Positions 10,278 through 21,158 of a stretch of 22,273 bases of DNA are shown here, piece after piece (within the stretch, counting starts at the first letter, position 1; every line of letters starts with the position of its first letter). The notes below the pieces were generated by a model. It was not told the DNA's origin and ran no database searches. It was given only the letters and a program-made list of their open reading frames with translations. The DNA is from Saccoglossus kowalevskii (Eukaryota; Hemichordata; Enteropneusta; Harrimaniidae). The translations under genes were made by a program, and so were the position numbers. The stretch covers positions 110,714-132,986 of the forward strand of contig NW_003135356.1 of assembly GCF_000003605.2 (NCBI RefSeq). The letters run 5' to 3'.

Positions 10278-13200
10278 TTCATTTCTATAAGTGAATACAA
10301 GTACAACTCTCTGAAGATCACAATTCTCTGATATTATTAATTGAAGTGTTTTTTTTTTGTATTCATAACTCGTCTATCTTTACCGATAGATATTCTAATC
10401 AGAGGAAACAAAAGCTTTTGAAGCGCAAATGCATCACCATGCCAACGGTATATCACTAAGCTATGACACCGCGTGCATTCATAACACATGTCATTGATCG
10501 TAATTAAATTTGACTCAAAATTTTGCTTTATGGATTTACGTGTGATATACAATAAATCCTCTTACTAGACACAAATACGCACACTTGAACGGGGAAAGCA
10601 GTTGACAGAGGCTAAGGCGAATACAATAGAAAATATATAAATTTCTGCGAGAGAAAGTTTATTATTAATTTTAATCCTATAAAAGTGTTTAAACATGTGG
10701 TCGCCTACGTTACAGGGATTGCGGGAATAAAATACCGACTACGCGTTATAATTCTTAATTTAATATCCCCAGATTTGCGAGAGTGGCACATATTGTTGGG
10801 TAGCATATGAGCAGATACAATAGCTTTACCTTTTTAGACCGCGTACTCTATACCCTTGTATTATAAGTGCTCGCTTGTATTTGGTATTATCACCGTTTTA
10901 CTGCATTGTGGCGCGTGTAACAACATTTTATTTGGAATACCTCTCCCACACCACGCCGAGGACATCGCGCTAATACACACTTACACTCGTTGGCGGGAGA
11001 AGTGTAGATTTGAATAGATTATATAGGTTTTGTTTATTTTATTTGAATTCTCCACACTGTGTAGGGGTGTATTTTCCAATACAACACGAACAGGTCTTTA
11101 TTTATTCATTTTTTTTTCAGAAAACAGATACCAAAATATTTTTGTTATTTTGTGTCTAACACGCTGTTCTACACATTGTTATCAAAACATAACAGTTTGT
11201 CCAAGTTCATTTCTAGATAAACAATACACCCATATAATGTGAACGTTTCACTAAAATAGAAATGAAAGCATTAAGTTTGTACAAATAATGGCGAACATGA
11301 AAACCAAAGGCAAAGGTCTTTACACAAACTGATTACTGTTTTGTAAAATCGCCTTTCTAATTAAATATGTATATTCAAGTATCGTCTTTTAAACCAAATT
11401 GTAATATTTCACGGGTAAACCAAACTGGGTAGGTCTTCCTTGTCATGATGTACTTGACTTTAAATATATTGAGCATGTAGTTTGTGATTGTGGACTCACG
11501 CATGTCGCACTCGGTACTGCAAGTCCGCGTACATCATTGCACGCTATTCTGTCGGACGGTTTCCGTGTTTTATTGAAATGCACCATGATGTAGCATGGTA
11601 CGTTGAGTTCAAATAATTTGCCACGTGTGTATGATGTTCATTTTTCGTAATTTGAGTGTAATTTTCAGCAAGTTGCCATTGTGGTCGAGCTTCGAAACAT
11701 TTACAGCGTTTAAATGTAAAACAAATGTAAAAATATATGTTATGGCTGTGATTGCCAAGAAAACTGCATGCACACCTAAAAAGGAATTTATTATGTCCGA
11801 TATAGTTGTGGTAACTAAAATCGTTATTTGAAATGATGAACTACGCATGCCGGATTAATTTTGGATTAATAGTACGTACCAGTTACTCTCAGCGCATGTA
11901 CATATATACATTTGCATTTTATGATAAAATTAATTTTGTTATATCTACGACTAAAGAGATTATCCATAATTTCTAAATAACTATCAAGATGGCGATGCTC
12001 CCAAAGAACATGGTAAAACATTTCCTCCCCTGTATCGATTTGTGTCGATTTTAGGGAAAACATCTTGTTTGACACATGTATATGAAATATGTTGCGATCA
12101 GTTTTATTCTGTGTATTTTTTATGATCTGAAGAACAGCAATGCAGCAAGTGAATTGTCGCGTAAAACATACTGCGCAGCCCGTAGCTACAAAAAACAATT
12201 ACTCCAACATGCAAGTACGTAGCAGAGAGCCTAGAATATAAGGCACATAAACCGGATATGTTGAAGTATTTCTCATTTTCTGTAATGATTTTATGATTTA
12301 AATTACGACTGACGTCATATCCTTCTACAAAATTAATCTCGAAGAACTTGATAAAATTATTCCCGGACGAGGACGCTAATATGCATGTTTGTTCGATTCA
12401 TCAATTCACCGCCGATAAGGAAGATGAAACACGACACCGCTCGTGACTAACGAACAAAGCGACCGATTAATCACGTGGTCTATTCAACGACAAGAACATC
12501 TAAATAGTCCCTAGGTATACATTACTTTGGTTTTGTTTTCTTTTTTCGTTGGAGACAGAATGAAATGGACTCATCAATCAGAGAAACCACTTTCCTGTGT
12601 TGATTACTGTACAATCTGGGTTACTATCCCCTAGCGATGGACTTGGTAGCCTTGACACTTGACACGTACAACCTTGTGGTGATGACGTGAATAACAACTT
12701 GTCTTTAATGCACTTAAACAACTGTGTATTGTCTGTTACACGTATGACGTGTGTTTAGCAGTGATATACGGCCATGTGCTTCCATAAACAAAATATCAGT
12801 ATGCACTTGCTAGAAACGCAATCATCAAATAAACGTGATAGAAATATAATATTTACGAATTTGATAGATTTTTGTAGATTTCATGAAAGAAGAACGCGAC
12901 GCGCCGTGTTTGATGCGGGTCGCATGCGACGTTTGCAACGTGTGCATATTATTAATTACACGAAATTCAACACTCGCTGAACGACGGCAACCATCTTTCC
13001 CCACTCTTCATATGGTGCTAAATCACCCTCTTCACGCGAACTGAAAATTACACGGAGACATTCCCTTTATATAACCCTGGAATGCAGACTGGAGTTTTAG
13101 AGCAAAGTATTATGATTACATATTCATCAATTGCAATAAGTGCATCTAATTTAGGAAATTCAGTGCGGTGAAATTAATTGTATATTTGCCTCCAGCTTCA

Positions 13201-13475
13201 CTCCGCAGGATATTTGTATTCTTGCAATAATCGCTTAATAAGATATTATTTATACATTTAAGTTATATGACGCATTTGCATCTAATAATACTTTTACAAC
13301 ATTCTTACGCTTCCGGGGAAACTACTTGTTTATATTCTAGATTGGGATTTTAAACATTTTAATAGACAGTAGATAATATTATAACTGCGCTCTCCCAGAA
13401 ATGCGACCGGAACCGGACGTACAATTTAAATCTCGCGTGGTCCAGGTGAATTGTGGATGACCGCGTATTTCACAC

Positions 13476-13626
13476 CGAAACCGTCACGACCTTGATCTTT
13501 TTTTTTTTTAAATTGTAAATCTATGCTTTAAATTCTCAGTGTTATCATCCTAACGGATGTTAACTTTGACAATTTAAACATAGATTTACAATTTGAAAAA
13601 AAAAAATCAAGGTCGTGACGGTTTCG
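13476..13626. repeat. 151-bp near-perfect fold-back, MITE-like
   Basis: Left arm 13476-13534 (59 nt) and right arm 13571-13626 (56 nt) are almost exact reverse complements. The outer 20 bp (CGAAACCGTCACGACCTTGA) pair perfectly. A 12-T tract faces an 11-A tract, then 16 bp (AAATTGTAAATCTATG) and a further 8 bp pair, with about three 1-nt differences in total. The 36-nt loop holds a further stem: GTTATCATCC pairs with GGATGTTAAC at 9 of 10 positions. Such arm symmetry is typical of fold-back MITEs; high arm identity points to a recent origin or to gene conversion between the arms. No target-site duplication could be identified and there is no second copy in the window. If transcribed it would form a duplex of more than 50 bp that could feed an endo-siRNA pathway. 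Confidence 0.9.
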
Positions 13627-16600
13627 CATTATCATTTCTGTCTGATGTATGATGGGATATCAGCGTGATATCGTTCTTGATGAGAGTTTATACTTAACCA
13701 ATTAACGCAGTCGTATCACAGCGTAAAAACTGAATTACTTTAAATTACTTTAAGAGTTGTGGCGCATCACGTATTCATATAAACGCTTGTGGTACATTTC
13801 ATTGCCGCGCAATGTGACGCCATTCTGTCCGTTTTTTTACATGTTGTTATTCATTCGCGCATCGGAGGTCGATGCCCGGCGTACTGTCTGAGTGCATACT
13901 TTAGGGTATTCTCTTAATAACCTTATTATTAAACATCTTTTCCATCCAAGGATACACCATGGGAATGCCGAAATCAAAAATGTTTAGAACAGAATTTGCG
14001 AACTTCTTTGTGTGGAGTTTGGTCAAACCCTGGTGGCACCCATGTTTGTTTTTATTATTAGAAGACGCTTATGTGCGTAATCAGTCCCTATTTGGAATTC
14101 GCATTTCCTTATATGGTAGGATTAAAATACCACATATCATACCACAAAATTACCACACGCTGTAACTTATGGAATTACGGTGTCAGACGTATAATAATAA
14201 TAATTATTGCAAACTAGGAAGCAAATCTCTGTTTAACAGATGTCGCTCACTGGACAGTTGCGATCTGCTGTGACAACTTTATATCAACGGGGACGCATGC
14301 TCGTATATGCAATAAAAAAAATAGCGATCCCAACTAACGCTGCAATTACATTAGTCGTTTCAGGATTTGTATTATGAGATATTTGTGTTCGTGTTTTGTG
14401 TTTCTTATTGTTATAACTACAAATAATTCTTTAATGTATATTTAGTCTGCGCCAATTTTTTTCGATGGTTAACTTTTGAATGAGTAATACTAGTATATGC
14501 GACGCGAACAAACTTCAACCGAGCTTCCGATAAAGTGACGTAATCGAAAAACATATCACGCCCGCATGGCATCTGAAGTCGTACATTTCTAAATATGCCC
14601 AACCATTTCAAGCACGCTAAAATACACTGTAATTTCTTAGTTGGTATATGCATAATCACTTAGTGCAAGAAATATTAATATGCAACACATGAGCTTGGAT
14701 GAATCTCTTTCGGGAAGTAGTGTCGAATTGCGGTGTAATATTTCCAGTTTAGAGATGCGTTTGATTTAAATTGTCTGTAACGTGACACGTTGATGGACGG
14801 ATGGCGACGATGCACACAAACACAACATTAGAAGAACGAGACGGTTCTATTTGAACAATATTGAGATTAATTATGTGTTGGCTCAACATTGTGGTAATCA
14901 ACTCGGCTGACATGCAATCAGCGTAATACATGGTGTAGTGTAGTCAAAATAACAGTATGCGTAGTATCATGACGCACTAAAATATTTGACTCGATTCATA
15001 TATACAGTACAAGACAGAATTTGTATACGTCAAAAAAAATGCAAAGAATCAGTTCTCTGATTGGTCTGCCTGTTATGTGTTAGTGCTCGGTGCCCAATCA
15101 TGCACAATCTTGTAAGTAGCTATGCGCATTGAACCCACTCAACTACTGTTTCCAATGCCGAGTGTATGACATCATTAATAGGTCGTAGCATACATACATA
15201 CATACTGGTTTGTTGCTACTAATGCATGACTGTCATTGCCAATATAAAGATAAAGATCACTACGATCACTATGCACAAATAAGCTGTTTAAATTCAGACA
15301 GGCTCAAGTTGATAACAACACATAATACGAAAAACATAGCTACGCGCCATTTTAGCGTGTTTTGCCCAATGCGTGAATCAACCGAGTCTCAATAATTTAT
15401 CCAATTTGTCAACAATCTCTTTGTGTGAATATACTTTCGTTTAAATTATACAAATCATAAATCAGCGAAACTACTGATAAGTTTAATAAGCTGAAACAAC
15501 TTTCCAGCTAAATTGAAACACACTGCATAGCATAGCATTGTTATGTGGTACAACCAATGTAGGTACTAATTGCGAAAGGTCATTGACCGTATCGTCTGTT
15601 GATTTTGAATATCGCATGAATATCATTATCAACAACCACTTTCTGTATATAGAAGCGTATTAGTAATAATAGATTTAATTATTTTATTTGTCATTTCGCG
15701 AACACTAATCCGAGGCCATGGTGTAAATAGCGAGAAATAGACATACAACACAAACACAGACTTGTCGGAGTAACGTACACAGTACGCTGGTAATATGCTA
15801 ACGCAATCCGTAATAGGCATGTCAGTGTGTGCGCGCTCTTTTCACGCCTGTCAAATCACAGGAAGTTCAACTGGTTGTTGGGTTACATCAACTTGAATAT
15901 CAGTTCAAATTTGGCTAAAGCAAAATTAAAATCACGATGATAACTCATTAACCTCACATTTTTTTTAAATATATGTTTTCACAAAATTCTATTCTATGTA
16001 CTATGAAATGCTTTATTTTAACTAGAATTAATTTTCGCTGAAAAGACTTTTCGGGTGTTTTGTATGTATTTTCACTGATTTTTGAATGTAAAATATAGGA
16101 AAAAGGAATATCCACTGGATTTCATTTTCACTGAATCATTCCTTCAGCGGAAATAGCGAAACTTAATTCCAAGCAAAAATAAGTATTTTACAGTGACGGT
16201 CTTGAACTCGCGTGAATCCAGTGAAATTGTCTAGAGAAACCATCGCAGGTCTAGTGATCACAATGTTTTCACCATATCTAAAATATTCATCTGTTTTTCA
16301 AATGTCATAATTCAAACAGAAATGCGGAAAAGGGGCATATTTCCCGTCAAATGTTGTTAGTGTTATGTTGCGTTATATTGAATTCTGCAAAGATGGCATA
16401 GCAAGGCCGAACAAAACATCAAGCGGGTTGGGATATACAAAGAATAACCGTATGCTAATTGTTATTTTTGAGCGGATTAATCCTCTCGATAATAACATTT
16501 GCCTTAGCATACTGTGTGTGTGTATTCGCAGATATGCTACATGTACGTTATTGCATTAACATATCGTGTCCTGGGAGTACGCTGCAGCCCTTTTAATGTA

Positions 16601-17115
16601 TATCCGGCCAGGGAGATATCGCGAAAAAAAATTCTATCTCTGGTTAATGAAATGTAATCGAGAATGATCGGTGGAAATGAATAAACATGGTCGACGAAAT
16701 TCCACCGAGAACAAACGGGAAATTGGTTGAATGTTTCTGGCAGAGTGGTAGGTGATTGGGTCAAGGAGCCCAACCTCGTACGTCTGCGTCTGCGTGTGTC
16801 TATTTCACTACAACGGTTGTTGCGCACATAGTGTATATTACGAAACAGTTCATTTCGGGCGCGTTGGTGTATTGGGAAATGATTCGGATATCGATCTGTG
16901 ATAGACGTATTTGGTGCGTTTATGCAGCGGATGATGTCACTGAACAACTGTTGCACAATCTTATTTGTATTTTGTCAAGAAATGTTCCTATTTGTTCGTG
17001 TGTGAAATATGTCCTCCATATGGCTTGGTTTTTGAAAGTGTTTTCGACGATCGTTGACACTGAATTCATTGCTATGATTACTATGCTTATCCGGGGAGAT
17101 AATGCAGCACTATTT
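13627..17115. other. Non-coding interval
   Basis: AT-rich DNA with small microsatellites: an imperfect ATA run at 14191-14208 and four CATA units at 15189-15205. A perfect match to the Pol III A-box consensus, TGGCAGAGTGG, lies at 16738-16748 with no B box after it, so it is at most a SINE fragment. The minus frame at 16537-16956 begins at GTG and has no recognisable domain. No gene is supported. Confidence 0.6.
15189..15205. repeat. (CATA)4 microsatellite
   Basis: Four tandem CATA units plus one base. Short and probably of no functional meaning. Confidence 0.9.
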
Positions 17116-17235
17116 CAGGACCGGCGGCAAATTTTGCTGACATACAACGGTTTTAGCTTCATTTTTTTTGCGGGGGGGGCACCGCCCTTTCCAGTATTTG
17201 TTGCCCATCCTGCTCCCCATTTGCCGCCGCCACTG
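17116..17235. mobile_element. hAT-type MITE, 120 bp
   Basis: The right terminus (17219-17235), read on the minus strand, is CAGTGGCGGCGGCAAAT, a typical hAT-superfamily end. The left terminus (17116-17132) is CAGGACCGGCGGCAAAT, matching it at 14 of 17 positions. The flanking octamers CACTATTT (17108-17115) and CAATATTC (17236-17243) match at 6 of 8, consistent with the 8-bp target-site duplication of hAT elements after mutation. Inside are a G8 tract followed by CACCGCCC. The interior is shared with the element at 20934-21158 (CAAATTTT, CTGACATAC, TTTTAGC/TTTTCAGC, the G tract). It encodes nothing; the longer plus-strand frame running through it (16756-17268) is therefore unlikely to be a gene. 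Confidence 0.8.
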
Positions 17236-20200
17236 CAATATTCGAAGGGGAAAAACAAATTAAGGTAGCTAACTTTCCCCCTCAAAGAGATTTCGTCGTA
17301 CCTGCGCTTTCCAAGGAAAGTTCAGCATGAGAAGTGCGTGAATGCAATTAATATTGCAATTTCATCAACAAATAAAAAAAAAGCACACAAAAACAAATTA
17401 AAGTTGTACTAAGGCGTCACAATAACCTTACTTCTGGTTTTGGGCTATAAATAACGTCATTATACGCGAGCGTTACGAACGCAAGAGCATTCATATTCAC
17501 CTGTGACAGAAACTGATTCGATGCGGTCAGTAGATGTTAAGAATATATTCGCAAACAGACATGCACGTTCGTGTTTGAAATTTGTGGAACATTTCATAGT
17601 TGTTTGGGACGTGATATTGCATACACTCGCTTTGCAATTTCGTTGACGAATTTGGAAGGAGTAAGATGTGTTCTTTGTATATATCTATACGATTAGTGGG
17701 ATGTATGTGTGAAAGTGATTACAATGTTATAACACAACGTTTTATGCAGTAATTTGCGTAGTTTAATTGTCAAATTCTGCATATCTCGTTGATTATCTGT
17801 TTAATTCACTCCTTCTAAAACGACCGTGGATCGCTAGCTATAACATGCCAAGAACACACAATATGCAGCGGCAATAATCAGCTTTAAGACAACGCTGAAA
17901 TAATCGTGGTCGAGTTTTTAACGTGCGTACATTCAGTACAAATATTTTGCGTTTGACTAATCGTCGAATAAGGGCAATAATACTGTAAAATCAATGTAAT
18001 AGTAGTTGTTTTGTTATATTTTATGTGCAAATTAGTTAAAACATACTAGTGTAAAGAAATGTGTTACTATGGAAATAACAAGAAATATAACGTTGTTAAC
18101 AAAACAAAATGGTCGGCGACACTTAATAATCAATTTCTCAATAATTATTATGAGTCACCGGGATTATAAAGGGATGCTGAATCAATTTTCAGTCGAATTC
18201 AAAAATTGGTAAATGGGCGTCATAACGGCGAAGATTACTGTAGTGTTGTGATACGTTGAACGGCAATGCACTTACTGGCGAGTCCTTGATAAAGGTTTCA
18301 TTGGCGCCTGACAGGTGACAATCAAATGCCAAAACATGAACAGTACGTGGTAATCACTCTTGCGCAGATTCAGAGGACGATCAACAGTCGTTATCGTGAA
18401 TTAGGTCACAGGCAAGGGGTGATTATAATCGACACAAATTGGGCATTCCGTATCCATCAGGACCGAAAGTGAGTTTAAGTGCCGATATCTTTGAGACAAA
18501 TTACGCATCAGTTGACAGATGGCTTAACATATAATGGAGGTTTTAATCTCGGTCACCGTGACACTAATTACATCCACTATATTAATCACATGGCTTCATA
18601 GGAATCTGTGTTGTGGCATTAATAACCATCTGTGTGTAATCCCTTAATATAACAGTGGAGACCAGCGAGACATTAATGTCGCTGGACGCATGACACTTCT
18701 TTCGTAGTCTGGTTACTGTAAACTCAAGTGTCACCGAGTCTCTTTATATATTACTTTGCCGGAAATTCAACAATTGTAATATTATGGCGTTTAATTAAAA
18801 TATTGTAGAATACGATATGGCAATCAACATTTCCAGAACATCAAATACGACTAGAATATGACCTTTGAACACTACTATTTTTGTCGTAATATTTTGTGAA
18901 TTTTCTTGATTTTCTATATATATATATTGGGACCGGATAATTACCCACTTACAATTGGGTTTGACTTTTTAAATTGACAGTCTATGCGGGGCTTAGCTTA
19001 TGAAACGTGCACTGGATGACTTAACAAATATTATTTGAAATCTAAGGTTATATTTCCCTATCATGACGTGGTTCACATGTAAAGTAACCGAGTTGTAAAA
19101 AATATAGTGAGACCTCAGAAATTTTTATACACATAATTACTGTTGATATATAGCCTACTAAACCAACCACTACATCTAGGCTAATCTGTGTAAATCCTAC
19201 ATGTGTTATCATGCTGTATTCAATGATGCGGTTGAACAGTTTATGGTTGTGAAAAAAAAAAAAACACTGTAGAGCGTATGGCGATAACACACGTTGACAG
19301 TGGTTACTAATTCAATGTGTCGATTCAGAGAACGTCTCTGATGACAAAATTAGAACCGAGATGTTTACGAAATAAACTTCAGATACAAATGCATGCCGAG
19401 ATCTCGCTGGGAGACATGAGAGCACCGACAATTGTTTTTGCACATCAATTAGTGTCACGTTATCTCCCGTCATCCTGTCCATTGTTTCAATTGTCCATGG
19501 TAACGCAGAGATCAGGGGAACATTGGCGGGATAACATGAAACACTATATGAAGGGAAAAAAACAAGTTTCGGTCTCCACGGGATCTCTGTGACCGATTGC
19601 GTCTGTATTTGCCAATCAGTGATCAAATAACATATTTATAGAAAAAGAATTCAAAGGGCAATGGAATCAGTAATTGTTGACAATTGGTGTTCACTATATT
19701 GAAGTAGATACATTTAAAAATGTTTTGTTTGTCTTAATTGTTAATTATTTAACGTACGTAGAATATTACAGTGCAATGATGACATCCGTAATTATTAAGC
19801 ACCGGTTCCAAGTGTGTCCACTCACATCAGATCTTTGAAAGTGTCACGAAATTCTCGTCCAATTCTGACAACCAGATGACGAGTTTGGATGCGAGTTGGA
19901 CACATACATTGATGAATTACATACAACTGTATTAAATGACGAAGAGCCTGGTGTTTGGTGATTTGACACGTGTTGTGCTGGTTGTGCAGGGCTATTACTG
20001 TAATTTGGACAATACGTCTTTTGTACACCAGTGCATATGTTATAAGATGTTTTCACCCAAGAGCAACGTGCTGCTAAAAACGTATACGTATATAGTACAT
20101 TACATCATACGTACGTACTCCCCAGGAGAATACGCTGTATCACTCTGTAGAAACATGTTCGCCCAGTCTAGAGTATACGTTATACAATAACTCGATATGT

Positions 20201-20933
20201 TCTCATTTACGTATGATGACACCGTTTGGTGCAGTCGAACACCTGAACACCTGCCATATTTGTTCATGCTTGTAAGAAACCACTTGTGGGCACAGCCGCT
20301 ATATTGTTCATACTATTACGTCGTGGATTTTGGGTACATTCGCCACAGTGTTCATATAAATTACTTTATAACGCCATGTACTTCAAAATTCGTTGATTTG
20401 ATTCCGACAAATGGACAATCGCTCCGTTTAAATTTAGATAGATTTTCCTGGGTGAACTGAAATAATTGTGAATGTCATATTGTAGGCATCATTGCTTGAA
20501 CAGGATCACTGCAGCGAAGTGTACTGTGACACAATCCAACATTATGTTTTTAATAACATTCCACTCATATGTCGATCAAAACTAATTTGATTTCATAACA
20601 ACCTATTATTATACAATCATCGCGTTCCATATACCGTTATAATCGATCACCATCGCTTTGTTTGAACGTCATCTTTTTATCACCTAGGATACACAGTGAC
20701 GCGATGCCGGCTGGCGGATTATTCCCCAATAGACAATTCCAGAATACCAACATCGTATCAACAATGTTGTGATTATATAAAAAAAGATCGCGATATATAG
20801 CTATACCATACGTTATTTGACAAGGTTGAATAACTAAGAAGATAAACCGTTTACAAATCCACGAAGACAATAATCTCACCAGACTAAATTTAAATAACGC
20901 AGTTTATCAACACGGGGTACGGCGCGTGCTTAC
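17236..20933. other. Non-coding interval
   Basis: AT-rich DNA with no recognisable gene. It contains a near-perfect 24-bp palindrome (18662-18685), a short TA run near 18916-18928 and a 12-13-base A run near 19252-19264. Antisense-overlapping short open frames around 19.3-19.6 and 19.8-20.2 kb have no family signature. Confidence 0.65.
18662..18685. repeat. Near-perfect 24-bp palindrome
   Basis: CCAGCG and CGCTGG flank the 12-bp self-complementary core GACATTAATGTC with a single unpaired A. The two halves are contiguous with no loop, which fits a dimeric DNA-binding site better than an RNA hairpin. No adjacent gene or transposon end was found. Confidence 0.7.
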
Positions 20934-21158
20934 TAGAAGCGGCGACACAACATTTTGCATGAGGGGGCGAGATCTGGGAAAACAATTGAAATCTCGACCC
21001 TCTGAAACGCTATTTCCTGCATTTTGAGGGGCAAATTTTCCTGACATACATAGCTGTGGATTTAAGCGAAAATACCCAAAGGGTTTTCAGCTTGATTTGG
21101 GGGGGGGGCGCCCCAACATGTTCGGGGACCACCTCCCCTTCCCGTGCCGCCGCTACTG
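20934..21158. mobile_element. hAT-like MITE, 225 bp, related to 17116-17235
   Basis: The right terminus (21144-21158), on the minus strand, is CAGTAGCGGCGGCAC. The left terminus (20934-20948) is TAGAAGCGGCGACAC, matching at 12 of 15 positions. Near the left end, GAGGGGGCGAGAT and ATCTCGACCCTC form an internal hairpin (about 20961-21002). The right half is homologous to 17116-17235: GGCAAATTTT, CTGACATAC, TTTTCAGCTT, a G9 tract and the GCCGCCGCTACTG end. No matching 8-bp duplication is seen (GTGCTTAC against TTTACAGT), so the left boundary is uncertain; it may be a composite or a rearranged copy. Confidence 0.65.

Larger units (their letters stand above)
9087..13475. other. Non-coding interval with E-box cluster
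   Basis: Long AT-rich stretch. Small open frames (9119-9337, 10337-10552, 11030-11242, 11609-11848, 11866-12198, 12774-12980) are not recognisable and overlap others in opposite orientation. Notable sites are the CACGTG cluster near 10 kb, a full TGACGTCA palindrome (12310-12317) and the 12-bp palindrome GTCGCATGCGAC (12919-12930). No transposon protein or RNA gene is visible. Confidence 0.65.

Noticed and set aside
8352-11551. Shared 15-base word TCATTGCACGCTATT near 8359 and 11535
   Set aside because: Flanking similarity is weak, so this is not enough to call a dispersed repeat.
12310-12317. Full CRE palindrome TGACGTCA
   Set aside because: A single 8-bp site with no promoter context is not evidence of regulation.
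16537-16956. 139-codon minus-strand open frame
   Set aside because: It begins at GTG with no ATG except at the extreme C-terminal end, has no family signature, and splice context is lacking.
16756-17268. 170-codon plus-strand open frame, the longest in the window
   Set aside because: It begins at TTG, overlaps an antisense frame, runs through the hAT-type MITE at 17116-17235, and shows no recognisable domain.
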